Shown one piece after another: positions 7,901-15,854 of a stretch of 48,688 nucleotides of DNA. Made by a program: the position numbers and the translations under genes. The notes under the pieces were generated by a model. It was not told the DNA's origin. It was given only the letters and a program-made list of their open reading frames with translations, and ran no database searches. Within the stretch, counting starts at the first letter, position 1, and every line of letters begins with the position of its first letter. Source of the stretch: Ruminococcus sp. (GTDB lineage Bacteria > Bacillota > Clostridia > Oscillospirales > Ruminococcaceae); assembly GCA_017620025.1 (NCBI GenBank), contig JAFZRF010000025.1, positions 1 to 48,688 of the forward strand, written 5' to 3'.

Positions 7901-9548
7901 CCGTATTTTCTCGGCTCTGATAGTTTTCTCGACAGCGGCTGCCCTTGCGGCAATGGCGCTGATAACCCTGCTCCTCAACCGTTTCTCGACAGAGCGCTCA
8001 GCGGCTGAGCTCAGGGATTCATGTACGCTTATTGCCACTGCCGTAGAGCAGACGGGCGGAGATTACCTCAGACGGGCTGATTTCGGCGGCAAGCGTGTTA
8101 CCTGGATACTACCGGGCGGAAAGGTTATCTTCGATTCAGAAACGAGCCCCGGCCTTCTCGGGAACCATGCCGACCGAATAGAGGTCACAGAGGCATTTTC
8201 AAAGGGACGCGGAAGCTCGGAGCGTTTTTCGGCAACTACTATGGATACAACGCTCAATTACGCATTAAGGCTCAATGACGGTTCGGTGCTGCGTGTATCA
8301 GGAGCTCATCCCTCCTTCATGCGGCAGCTCAGCACCATGGCAGGCCCTATGCTGACGCTCCTTCTGATAACCGGAGGATTCTCTCTGCTGTATGCCTTTC
8401 TCTCGACAAAGAGGATACTGAAGCCTATAAATGATATCGACCTCGACCATCCGGATATCCGGAAGAGCTATACCGAGCTTGCTCCGCTGCTCACCAAGCT
8501 GCGCACACAGAACGGAATGGTAAGCAGGCAGATGGAGGAGCTCCGGCGGAGCAGAGACCAGTTCTCGCTCATTACAGAGAGTATGGACGAGGGCTTTATC
8601 ATCGCCGACCCCAAGATGAATATACTCGCCTGCAATTCCGCAGCGCTGAGACTTCTCGGCACGGAGACTCTCCCCGAGGACAACCGCCACACCATATTCT
8701 CCCTGAACCGCTCCGACGGCTTCCGAAAGTGCATACTCAACGCAATGGGCGGAGTCAGCTCACGCTGCATACTTCCCGGCGGCAAGGGCGAATGTGAGAT
8801 AATCGCCAATCCGGTAAACAACCCGGATGCAGTCTCCGGCATCGTTGTGCTTGTTTTCGATGTCACAGAAAGGCGCCAGCTCGAGACCATGCGCCGTGAA
8901 TTCACCTCAAACGTCTCCCACGAGCTGAAAACTCCGCTCACAGTCATCTACGGCAGTGCCGATATGCTTGCAGGAGGACTCGTCAAGCCGGAGGACGTTG
9001 CAGATTTCGGAAAGTCCATACGCGGCGAAGCCGACCGCCTTATCAAGCTGATAGAGGATATAGTATCCCTCTCGAAGCTCGACGAGGACAGGGTAACGGA
9101 GCATGAGGACGTCGATCTCTATGAGCTTTCCGGAGAGATACTCCGCAGGCTCAGTCCGCAGGCCGAAAAGAAGTCAGTTACCTGTCTGCTGTCCGGCAGC
9201 AAGGTCGTATACAACGGCAGCCGTACCATACTCGATGAGATAATCACGAACCTTTGCAGCAACGCCATAAAGTACAACAAGGACGGCGGCATCGTAGAGG
9301 TAAAGACAGGACAGTCCGGCGGTAAGACGACGATAACCGTCAGCGACAGCGGAATAGGCATCCCCCCGGCCAGTCTCAAGCGTATATTCGAGCGCTTCTA
9401 CCGCGCCGACAAGAGCCGTTCAAGGAAGATAGAGGGTACAGGCCTTGGTCTTTCCATAGTTAAGCACGGAGCAGAATACCACGGCGGTACGGTATCCGCC
9501 GAGAGTACGCCCGGAAAGGGCAGCATATTTACGGTGACACTGCCATGA
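7893..9548 (+). CDS. PhoR-like sensor histidine kinase
   Basis: This 551-aa kinase has two transmembrane helices (about residues 4-30 and 147-171) around an extracytoplasmic sensor region. A PAS-like domain follows at about 220-320 (ITESMDEGFIIADPKMNILACN). The HisKA domain has H343 in SNVSHELKTPL, the phosphorylation site. The ATPase domain shows the N box NLCSNAIKYN, G1 DSGIGIP, F box FERFYRADKSRS and G2 GTGLGLSIVKHG. It is complete and coupled to the response regulator. In PhoPR and WalRK-like systems of Firmicutes, kinases of this layout sense phosphate or wall status. The carboxypeptidase upstream suggests an envelope role here, by inference. Confidence 0.95.
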   Translation: MTNRIFSALIVFSTAAALAAMALITLLLNRFSTERSAAELRDSCTLIATAVEQTGGDYLRRADFGGKRVTWILPGGKVIFDSETSPGLLGNHADRIEVTEAFSKGRGSSERFSATTMDTTLNYALRLNDGSVLRVSGAHPSFMRQLSTMAGPMLTLLLITGGFSLLYAFLSTKRILKPINDIDLDHPDIRKSYTELAPLLTKLRTQNGMVSRQMEELRRSRDQFSLITESMDEGFIIADPKMNILACNSAALRLLGTETLPEDNRHTIFSLNRSDGFRKCILNAMGGVSSRCILPGGKGECEIIANPVNNPDAVSGIVVLVFDVTERRQLETMRREFTSNVSHELKTPLTVIYGSADMLAGGLVKPEDVADFGKSIRGEADRLIKLIEDIVSLSKLDEDRVTEHEDVDLYELSGEILRRLSPQAEKKSVTCLLSGSKVVYNGSRTILDEIITNLCSNAIKYNKDGGIVEVKTGQSGGKTTITVSDSGIGIPPASLKRIFERFYRADKSRSRKIEGTGLGLSIVKHGAEYHGGTVSAESTPGKGSIFTVTLP

Positions 9549-9559
9549 TACAGATAAAG

Positions 9560-9585
9560 AGCCCAGAGACTTTCGCCTCCGGGCT
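9560..9585 (+). terminator. Terminator hairpin after the kinase gene
   Basis: AGCCCAGAG pairs with CTCCGGGCT with one mismatch, followed by GTTTG. It starts 12 bases after the stop codon. Two more hairpins follow within 110 bases. Confidence 0.7.
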
Positions 9586-9606
9586 GTTTGTATCGAAATA
9601 ACACAG

Positions 9607-9650
9607 TTATATCAGGAGACGCCTTGCAAGTAAAGGCGTCTCCTGATACT
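9607..9650. repeat. Single hairpin module of the dispersed repeat
   Basis: TATCAGGAGACGCCTT (9610-9625) pairs with AAGGCGTCTCCTGATA (9633-9648), a perfect 16-base stem with a 7-base loop. It is the same module that starts the large repeat copies at 34168 and 37386, with matched compensating changes in both arms (GGAGAC/GTCTCC here, GGGGAC/GTCCCC there), so base pairing appears to be preserved. Confidence 0.8.
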
Positions 9651-9661
9651 GCAATCTTATG

Positions 9662-9692
9662 AAAAAGGGACTGCTGAGTGCAGTCCCTTTTT
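9662..9692 (-). terminator. Terminator hairpin for rqcP
   Basis: AAAAAGGGACTGC pairs with GCAGTCCCTTTTT around TGAGT. It overlaps the end of rqcP on the minus strand and nearly repeats the hairpin at 3035-3063. Confidence 0.82.
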
Positions 9693-9934
9693 CATCCTAT
9701 AACGGTATAATTATCCGCCGCATTTTCCTTGGTGGCGTGCTCGGTCACGCTGAGCACCTTCACCTTGAGCGGGTGGGCGCCCATATTGATCTCGATGATA
9801 TCGCCGACCTTGACATCGTAGGAGGCTCTTGCGGCCTTGCCGTTGACGACGACCTTCTCTGCGTCGCAGGCTTCGTTTGCAACAGTGCGGCGCTTGATAA
9901 GTCTTGTTACCTTGAGGTATTTGTCGAGTCTCAT
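9692..9934 (-). CDS. rqcP: S4-domain RNA-binding protein RqcP (Hsp15/YabO family)
   Basis: This 80-aa protein is almost entirely an S4 RNA-binding domain: MRLDKYLKVTRLIKRRTVA, then VVVNGKAARASYDVKVGDII. In Bacillus subtilis RqcP binds stalled 60S-type 50S-peptidyl-tRNA complexes and supports alanine tailing by RqcH in ribosome quality control. The order mazG-hup-rqcP on one strand resembles the yabN-yabO neighbourhood of Bacillus, which supports the assignment. It starts 80 bases after hup, with AAGGAT upstream. Confidence 0.88.
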   Translation of the reverse strand: MRLDKYLKVTRLIKRRTVANEACDAEKVVVNGKAARASYDVKVGDIIEINMGAHPLKVKVLSVTEHATKENAADNYTVIG

Positions 9935-10014
9935 AGACGGTATCCTTTCGTAAAAACAGGGGACGGCTGCGGCCGTCCCCTTTTATCGGCTCAGAGAGCC
10001 GCAACAAAGTTCAA

Positions 10015-10314
10015 TTACTTCTTCTTGGACTTAGCCTTGGGAGCGTTAACAGCATCCTTGAGAGCTCTGCCAGCCTTGAAAGCGGGAGCCTTGCTGGGAG
10101 GGCAAACCATCTTCTTCTTTGTCTGGGGATTCAGAACAGTCTTTTCGCCTCTCTCACGAACCTCGAATGTACCGAAGCCTGTGATAGTTACCTTATCACC
10201 GCTTACGAGAGCTTCCTGGATAGCAGCGAGTGTAGCCTCGAGAGCTGCGCCTGCATCCTTCTTTGTGCAGTTAGCCTTCTCAGAAATTGAGTTGATCAGT
10301 TCAGTCTTAGTCAT
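10015..10314 (-). CDS. hup: HU-family DNA-binding protein
   Basis: This 99-aa nucleoid protein has the complete HU fold: MTKTELINSISEKA at the N-terminus, GFGTFEVRERGE before the flexible DNA-binding arm, and NPQTKKKMVCPPSKAPAFKAG in and after the arm. The arm lacks the usual TGEEI wording and reads NPQTKKKMVCPPS. A Lys-rich tail, KAKSKKK, extends beyond the usual 90 residues. HU dimers bend and compact DNA. The gene sits 18 bases after mazG with a strong GGAGGAA ribosome binding site. Confidence 0.96.
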   Translation of the reverse strand: MTKTELINSISEKANCTKKDAGAALEATLAAIQEALVSGDKVTITGFGTFEVRERGEKTVLNPQTKKKMVCPPSKAPAFKAGRALKDAVNAPKAKSKKK

Positions 10315-10332
10315 TTTACTATTCCTCCGGAT

Positions 10333-11127
10333 TTATTTTTTCTTTGCCTTTGCCCAATAGGTGTCCAGCGTTTCGATAGGGAGCGTCTTCATATCGATCC
10401 CCTCTGCCGAGACGAGTTTTTCTGTCTCTTCAAAGCGGTGTATGAACTTCTCTGTGGAGTCGGTCAGCGCCTGTTCGGCGTCGATGCCGAGGTGACGGGC
10501 AGCATTCACGCAGGAGAACAGCAGATCGCCGAGCTCCTCATGGATATTGTCCCTGTCTCCGCTTGCTATAGCTGCGTCCAGCTCTGCCTTTTCGGCGGCT
10601 ATGCACGCTACGGCGTCTTCGGCGGTACGGAAATCCATACCTGCACGCATAGCACGCTTGCCGACCTTCTGTGCTCTCATAAGCGCAGGCAGCGACTTCG
10701 CGACGCTTTCAAGCGTATCGGTATAGGTCTCCTGACCCTTGGTCTCCATTTTGATAGCATCCCAGTTCTTGAGCACCTGATCTGTGGTATCCGCCTTTAC
10801 CTCACCGAATACGTGAGGGTGACGGACGATGAGCTTCTTGCAGACCTCATCGCAGACCTGATCGAAATTGAAGTGCTCCTGTTCCTCCTCGATGCGTGTA
10901 TGGAACACCACCTGGAGGAGGACATCGCCGAGCTCCTCACGGAGCAGAGCAGTATCCTTCAGGTCGATCGCTTCAATGACCTCATAGGTCTCCTCTATCA
11001 GATCGCTCTTGATCGTTTCGTGTGTCTGTTCGATGTCCCAGGGACAGCCTCCCTCTCCTCTGAGAAGGCGAACTATATCGAGCAGATCACCGATAGAATA
11101 ATTATCTTTCTGCTGGTATTCAACCAT
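10333..11127 (-). CDS. mazG: MazG-family nucleoside triphosphate pyrophosphohydrolase
   Basis: This 264-aa protein hydrolyses nucleoside triphosphates to monophosphates and pyrophosphate. Two tandem MazG domains are visible: the first with CPWDIEQTHETI, EETYEVIEAID and EELGDVLLQVVFH (about residues 30-105), the second with EELGDLLFSCVNAARHLG (about 195-220). The Glu/Asp residues of EExxE and ELGD bind magnesium. I chose the ATG at 11127 for the AAAGGAG site; the frame extends 13 codons further. It is followed closely by hup. In Bacillus the homologue YabN also carries an N-terminal methylase domain, which is absent here. Confidence 0.93.
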   Translation of the reverse strand: MVEYQQKDNYSIGDLLDIVRLLRGEGGCPWDIEQTHETIKSDLIEETYEVIEAIDLKDTALLREELGDVLLQVVFHTRIEEEQEHFNFDQVCDEVCKKLIVRHPHVFGEVKADTTDQVLKNWDAIKMETKGQETYTDTLESVAKSLPALMRAQKVGKRAMRAGMDFRTAEDAVACIAAEKAELDAAIASGDRDNIHEELGDLLFSCVNAARHLGIDAEQALTDSTEKFIHRFEETEKLVSAEGIDMKTLPIETLDTYWAKAKKK

Positions 11128-11259
11128 GGGAAAAGCACTCCTTTTATGATACCTTAAAATCCGCAAAAAAGCAACTGATTTTTACAAATTTGTAGTTTTT
11201 GCGGAATATGCTGTGGAATTGCCGCCGTATTTGTCAAAAATAACGGTATCGGCGATGCT

Positions 11260-12258
11260 TTATCGGGGATCCACGAAGCCCACTTTGTGATATACCTTTG
11301 ATACGATGCGGCTTGAGATCTTCATTGCCTGCTCTGCACCGGTCGTATAGCACTCCTTGAGGTATGCCTTGTCTGCGATGAGACGGTCAAACTCGGTGCG
11401 TACCGGCTCAAGGTGATCAGCTACTGCCTCACCTACAGCGAGCTTGAAGTCGCCGTAGCCCTTGCCGGCGAATTCTGCCTCGATAGCGGCGAAGTCCTTG
11501 CCTGTAACGCTGGAGTATATCGTCATAAGGTTGTTGATGCCGTCCTTGCCCTCACGGAATACTACCTCAGCCTCGCTGTCGGTAACTGCACGCTTGAACT
11601 TGCGGATTATCGTATCCTTGTCGTCAAGTATCAGTACGCAGGCATTGGGGTTCTCGTCGGACTTTGACATCTTCTTTGTGGGATCCTGAAGTGACATTAC
11701 CTTTGCGCCTACTTCAAGTATAAGCGGCTCGGGCAGTGTGAAGAAATCGCCGTAGCGCTGGTTGAAGCGCTGTGCGATGTTCCTTGCGAGCTCAAGGTGC
11801 TGCTTCTGGTCTACACCTACAGGCACCATATCGGCGTTGTAAGCGAGGATATCAGCAGCCATGAGTGAAGGATAGGTGAAGAGACCAGCGTTTACATCGT
11901 CAGGATGACGCTGGCTCTTGTCCTTGAACTGAGTCATGCGGCTCAGTTCGCCGAACTGTGTATTGCAGCACAGCACCCAGTTGAGGAGTGCGTGCGTGGG
12001 AGCGTGGCTCTGGATGAAGAGTATCGACCTCTTGGGGTCCATTCCGCAGGCCATGAGGAGAGCGTATGCAGCAAGGCTGTTCTGACGCAGCTTTGCGGGC
12101 TCCTGCTTTACGGTTATGGCGTGCATATCCGCAATGCAGTAGATACAGTCGTATTTGTCCTGGAGCGGCGCCCAGTTCCTTACGGCTCCGATATAGTTGC
12201 CGAGGGTGAAGGTGCCGGTAGGCTGTATCGCAGAGAATATAAGTTTCTTATCGTCCAT
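11260..12258 (-). CDS. trpS: Tryptophan--tRNA ligase
   Basis: This 332-aa class I aminoacyl-tRNA synthetase charges tRNA-Trp. It begins IFSAIQPTGTFTLGNYIGA, containing the HIGH-equivalent TLGN, and has the KMSKS loop in DPTKKMSKSDENPNAC. Length fits bacterial TrpS. AAGGAG precedes the start, and the gene lies 12 bases after the 172-aa unknown gene, so it belongs to a three-gene unit with it and the aminotransferase. I saw no T-box leader in front of the unit. Confidence 0.97.
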   Translation of the reverse strand: MDDKKLIFSAIQPTGTFTLGNYIGAVRNWAPLQDKYDCIYCIADMHAITVKQEPAKLRQNSLAAYALLMACGMDPKRSILFIQSHAPTHALLNWVLCCNTQFGELSRMTQFKDKSQRHPDDVNAGLFTYPSLMAADILAYNADMVPVGVDQKQHLELARNIAQRFNQRYGDFFTLPEPLILEVGAKVMSLQDPTKKMSKSDENPNACVLILDDKDTIIRKFKRAVTDSEAEVVFREGKDGINNLMTIYSSVTGKDFAAIEAEFAGKGYGDFKLAVGEAVADHLEPVRTEFDRLIADKAYLKECYTTGAEQAMKISSRIVSKVYHKVGFVDPR

Positions 12259-12270
12259 GGGGAGCGCTCC

Positions 12271-12789
12271 TTACTTGGAAGCCTTGCGTGCTTCTGCCTC
12301 GTCCTTGAGCTGGCATGATCTGAGCTCGTTGAGGACCTTCTGGTAGAGGACGTATGTTGTGCGGAGCTCGGGCTGATCCTCGGGGATAACGCCGGGATGT
12401 GCCTGAGTCATATAGATGCCGCCCTTTGTGAGCAGGAAGATGTTGTGAGAAAGACCTCTGGGGAGATCGTATGCAGTAACCTTCTCGCACTTGGGAAGGA
12501 GCTGGTTTGCATACTGTACCATTGTATTTGTGGCTACAACGAGGCTTCTGTACTTCTGTGAAGCACCGGAATACTCATTGCCGTTGTTGAAGTAGAGGTT
12601 TGCAGCGCCGTTGATGAAGCATACCATTGTTGTGAGTATGTTTGACGGCATGGGGATATCTATAACAACTCCGAATACATCGTTCTTCTTGAGGTTCATG
12701 TTCTTGAAGAACTCAGCGGGGAAGTTGAGTGCCTGACCTCTTGTCATCAGGTACTTCTGTGTAACGGGGTATCTGTCCATAGTTGGCAT
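12271..12789 (-). CDS. Conserved-looking protein of unknown function
   Basis: I do not recognise this 172-aa protein. It is soluble, with no signal peptide or membrane segment, and has mixed alpha/beta character, with hydrophobic strands VFGVVIDIPM, TMVCFINGAANLYFNN and SLVVATNTMVQYANQL. A glycine-containing block, HNIFLLTKGGIYMT, lies near residue 120. The C-terminus is charged and Ala/Lys-rich (KDEAEARKASK). The start follows AAAGGA; a second Met at residue 4 is a possible alternative. It is placed tightly between the aminotransferase and trpS, with codon use like its neighbours, so it is very probably a real cotranscribed gene. Confidence 0.8.
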   Translation of the reverse strand: MPTMDRYPVTQKYLMTRGQALNFPAEFFKNMNLKKNDVFGVVIDIPMPSNILTTMVCFINGAANLYFNNGNEYSGASQKYRSLVVATNTMVQYANQLLPKCEKVTAYDLPRGLSHNIFLLTKGGIYMTQAHPGVIPEDQPELRTTYVLYQKVLNELRSCQLKDEAEARKASK

Positions 12790-12836
12790 AATAGTTATTT
12801 CCTTTCGTTAATGGGTTTGCACGCTCTGTGCGTTGA

Positions 12837-14030
12837 TCAGTCGAGCATCTCTCTCGTCATGCGGGCGAGTATCTCCATGCCCTTCTTTATCTGCTCGTCT
12901 GTGGGCGTGGAGTAATTGAGGCGGAATGAATGGCTTACCTCGTCAGTGTCGATGCTGAAGGAGTTGCCGGGAACTACAGCGATCTTGTATTCCTGTACTG
13001 CTCTGCGGCAGAAGTCGTTCATATCGCAGTTGTCCGGGAGCGTGCACCAGATGAAGAGTCCGCCCTCGGGTCTTGTGTAGGTGATCTTGTCGGAGAAGCC
13101 GTTCTCGATGTAGCTGCACATCAGATCGCACTTTCTGCGGTAGATGTCACGGAGCTTGTTGAAATGAGCCTCTCTGTCCACGGTAGTCATGAAGCGGTGG
13201 CATATTACCTGTGCCCAGATATTGGAATGAACGTCGGCAACCTGCTTGCATACGACTATCTTCTGGATGATCGGAGCCGGAGCTGATACGTATCCTGTTC
13301 TGAAGCCGGAGGATATCAGCTTGGAGAAGGTGCTGGAGTAGATTACTCTTCCTTCTGTGTCAAGGCTCTTGATAGTGGGAACGTTCTCGCCTGCGAATCT
13401 CAGCTCGCCGTAGGGATCGTCCTCGAGGATGATGAAATCATAGCGGCAGGCAAGCTCGTATACCGCCTTGCGCTTTGCGAGGGACATTGTCCTTCCGGTC
13501 GGGTTCTGGAAGTTCGGGATCAGGTAGAGTATCTTAACGTTGGGCTGAGTTTTCAGCGCCTCCTCGAGCTTTTCGAGGTTGATGCCGTCCTCGTCCATAT
13601 CAACGCCAACAAGGTTTACGTTGTAGGAGCGGAAGGCGTTGAGTGAGCCGATGAAGCTCGGTGACTCGCAGAGGAGGGTGTCGCCCTCGTTGAGGAGCAC
13701 CTTGCATGACAGCTCGTTGGCCTGCTGACCGCCGGAGGTGATGATAAGATCATCGAATTCCGGATGGAAGCAGCCCTTTGACTTCATCCAGTCCTTCAGG
13801 AATTCACGGAGGGGGGTGTAGCCCTCTGTTACGCTGTACTGAAGAGCGAGGATGGGGTCATCCCTGAGCAGCTCGGCGGAAAGCTCGGCGATCTTTTCCT
13901 TCGGAAAAGCCTCGGGAGCGGGGTTGCCGGCCGCAAAGGATATTACCTCAGGATCAGCAGTGAACTTGAGTATCTCACGGATAGCAGAAGCCTTCAGACT
14001 GCTGACCTTGTCGGAAAACTTGTATTCCAT
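12837..14030 (-). CDS. PLP-dependent aminotransferase, class I/II
   Basis: This 397-aa enzyme transfers amino groups using pyridoxal phosphate. The cofactor lysine is K237 in SSTFSKLISSGFRTGYV. Other fold-type I marks are FAAGNPAPEAFP near the N-terminus, TSGGQQANELSCK, PNFQNPTGRTM and the aspartate in ILEDDPYGELRF. The pattern is that of the 2-aminoadipate/aromatic/valine-pyruvate-like group (MocR-less LysN/ARO8 type). The exact substrate is unclear. Being upstream of trpS, a role with aromatic amino acids is possible but not shown. It is the first gene of the unit behind a strong promoter. Confidence 0.93.
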   Translation of the reverse strand: MEYKFSDKVSSLKASAIREILKFTADPEVISFAAGNPAPEAFPKEKIAELSAELLRDDPILALQYSVTEGYTPLREFLKDWMKSKGCFHPEFDDLIITSGGQQANELSCKVLLNEGDTLLCESPSFIGSLNAFRSYNVNLVGVDMDEDGINLEKLEEALKTQPNVKILYLIPNFQNPTGRTMSLAKRKAVYELACRYDFIILEDDPYGELRFAGENVPTIKSLDTEGRVIYSSTFSKLISSGFRTGYVSAPAPIIQKIVVCKQVADVHSNIWAQVICHRFMTTVDREAHFNKLRDIYRRKCDLMCSYIENGFSDKITYTRPEGGLFIWCTLPDNCDMNDFCRRAVQEYKIAVVPGNSFSIDTDEVSHSFRLNYSTPTDEQIKKGMEILARMTREMLD

Positions 14031-14106
14031 TGTATTTTACCAGCCTTTCTTGGTAGATGTTATCTGTATCATGGAACTTAGTCGTAGATGCAGTTACACA
14101 TATATC

Positions 14107-14135
14107 ATTATAACACATAATCTCAGCTTTTGCAA
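14107..14135 (-). promoter_or_regulatory. Sigma-A promoter of the aminotransferase-trpS unit
   Basis: On the minus strand TTGCAA (14135-14130) and TATAAT (14112-14107) are 17 bases apart, with TGT before the -10. The leader is about 70 bases, too short for a T-box. The flippase gene starts on the other strand 77 bases away. Confidence 0.88.
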
Positions 14136-14211
14136 CATATATTTTTTGTATAACAGATATATCGGCGGATGCGCATCCGGCGCATATATCACGGGATACG
14201 GAGGCGGACAG

Positions 14212-15828
14212 ATGAAGAGACAGGATTTCCTGAAGGGCTCGCTTATACTCATGGTATCGGCAGCGGCTGCAAAGCTGCTCGGGGCGGTATTCCGCATACC
14301 GCTGACGAATATGCTCGGCGGGGTGGGGATGAGCTGCTTTTCCTGTGCGTATACTATATTCCTTCCGGTATATTCTTTCATAACTGCCGGTATATCGTCA
14401 TCTGTCGCACACATGACAGCAAGGAGCAGGGCACTCGGGCTCGGCGGAGATACACTCAGGATAAGACGGACGGCCATAGCCGTATTCTCGGCGGCGGGGC
14501 TTTTGGGAAGCGTGATGATACTCCTCCTTGCTGTGCCGTTCAGCCGGTGGAGCTGCGGCAGTGATGAGGCCGTACCGGCGATAATGATGATAGCGCCTGT
14601 TGTGCTTACGGGCTGTATAGTCTCTGCCGAAAGGGGATACTACGAGGGTATGAGCGATATGTACCCGACGGCTGTCTCACAGACCGTTGAGGGCGCAGTG
14701 AGAGCGGCGGCGGGGCTGCTGCTGTGCGGGTATACCGTCCGGCACGGTGATGAGCTGCTCCGCTGCTTTCCGCAGCTTGACGATGTGCGGCCTCTTGCGG
14801 CGGCAGCGGGCATACTCGGTGTGACGCTCGGCTCCTTCGGGGCGCTTCTCTTCTTCGGAGCGCTTAGGCTCTTTCCGGGCTGTGTGCCGGAGAACCGTGT
14901 GACCTCGCAGATGCGGCGCCGTGAGACGGCAGCGGAGCTTGTACGCACGGCTCTTCCGGCGGGCATAGGGGCAGTGGTGACGAACCTCTCTGCGGTCGTG
15001 GATATGTGTACCGTTATCATGTGCGTGAGAGTGCCGGAGGTGATGCCTGCTGGTGTGCTGCCGGAGGACTATCCCCGCTTCGTTTACGGTTCCTTTGCGG
15101 GCATGGCGCTGACGGTGTTCAATCTTGTGCCCGGCATTACGAATATGCTCGGCAAGGGGATACTGCCCCCGGTGACGGAGGCGTGGGCGTCCGGCAGGAG
15201 TGAGGAGCTTGAGCGGAGGTCGGTGCAGGCGCTGTTCACGGCTGCGGCTGCGGCAGTACCCTGTGCGGCGGGACTAGGACTGCTCTCCGGGCAGGTGCTT
15301 GCAGTGCTCTTTCCGGAGCGGGCGGCGGAGGCAGCGGTATGCACCGGTGCTCTGAGACTTCTGATGCCGGGAATGGTCTTTCTCTGTCTGTCGTTCCCGC
15401 TTTTCAGTATGCTGCAGGCGATCGGCAGACCGGCGGATCAGGTGCGGATAATGCTTGCCGGCACTGCCGTGAAGCTCTGCGGGAATCTTGCGCTTGTCCC
15501 TCACATGGGAGCAGCGGGAGCTGCTGTATCGACCTCGGTGTGCTATGCTGTGATACTTGTTCTTGCCCTGCACAGGTACTGCTCCTGTACGGGGGTACGC
15601 CTGCGGACAGGGAGCTTTGCGGCTGTTGCCTATTCCGGTGTACTGTGTGCGGGGGCAGCTTATCTTGCAATGAGCATTGCCGGACGGTGCGGCGGGGGAG
15701 CGCTTGTGCAGACGGTCAGTGCTGCGGCGGCAGGAGGCGCTGCATACATAACGGCGCTTTCGGCCACTGCGCGCCGGGAGCTTTTTCCTGAAAAAAATAC
15801 AACAGGCAGCCGGAGGGCTGCCTGTTGA
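14212..15828 (+). CDS. SpoVB/MurJ-type polysaccharide flippase (MOP superfamily)
   Basis: This 538-aa membrane protein has about 14 predicted hydrophobic helices and begins with MKRQDFLKGSLILMVSAAAAKLLGAVFRIPLTN, the characteristic N-terminus of the SpoVB/YabM group (shown here as separate pieces KRQDFLKGS and KLLGAVFRIPLTN). Family members move lipid-linked wall precursors or polysaccharides across the membrane. I chose the ATG at 14212 with GGAGGCGG before it; the open frame runs back to 13852 through the opposite-strand aminotransferase and is not coding there. The last codons lie inside a terminator hairpin. Which lipid-linked substrate it carries is unknown. Confidence 0.9.
   Translation: MKRQDFLKGSLILMVSAAAAKLLGAVFRIPLTNMLGGVGMSCFSCAYTIFLPVYSFITAGISSSVAHMTARSRALGLGGDTLRIRRTAIAVFSAAGLLGSVMILLLAVPFSRWSCGSDEAVPAIMMIAPVVLTGCIVSAERGYYEGMSDMYPTAVSQTVEGAVRAAAGLLLCGYTVRHGDELLRCFPQLDDVRPLAAAAGILGVTLGSFGALLFFGALRLFPGCVPENRVTSQMRRRETAAELVRTALPAGIGAVVTNLSAVVDMCTVIMCVRVPEVMPAGVLPEDYPRFVYGSFAGMALTVFNLVPGITNMLGKGILPPVTEAWASGRSEELERRSVQALFTAAAAAVPCAAGLGLLSGQVLAVLFPERAAEAAVCTGALRLLMPGMVFLCLSFPLFSMLQAIGRPADQVRIMLAGTAVKLCGNLALVPHMGAAGAAVSTSVCYAVILVLALHRYCSCTGVRLRTGSFAAVAYSGVLCAGAAYLAMSIAGRCGGGALVQTVSAAAAGGAAYITALSATARRELFPEKNTTGSRRAAC
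15801..15826 (-). terminator. Terminator inside the 3' end of the flippase gene
   Basis: AACAGGCAGCC pairs with GGCTGCCTGTT around GGAG. On the minus strand the stem is followed by GTATTTTTTTC, a good T-tract, so it ends the lipoprotein transcript. The same bases encode the last residues and stop codon of the convergent flippase gene. Confidence 0.85.
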
Positions 15829-15854
15829 AAGGTATAGATGAAGATGGTATAAGC

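Noticed and set aside
11138-11174. A TTGCTT-17-TATCAT promoter in front of mazG
   Set aside because: Its start point would fall inside the mazG ribosome binding site at 11138-11144, leaving no usable leader.
12790-14106. A T-box or trp-type leader controlling trpS
   Set aside because: The only strong promoter lies before the aminotransferase with a leader of about 70 bases, too short for a T-box, and no T-box sequence was seen ahead of trpS itself.
13852-14211. A 120-residue N-terminal extension of the flippase
   Set aside because: It runs through the opposite-strand aminotransferase gene and its promoter, and the conserved protein starts at 14212 after a good ribosome binding site.
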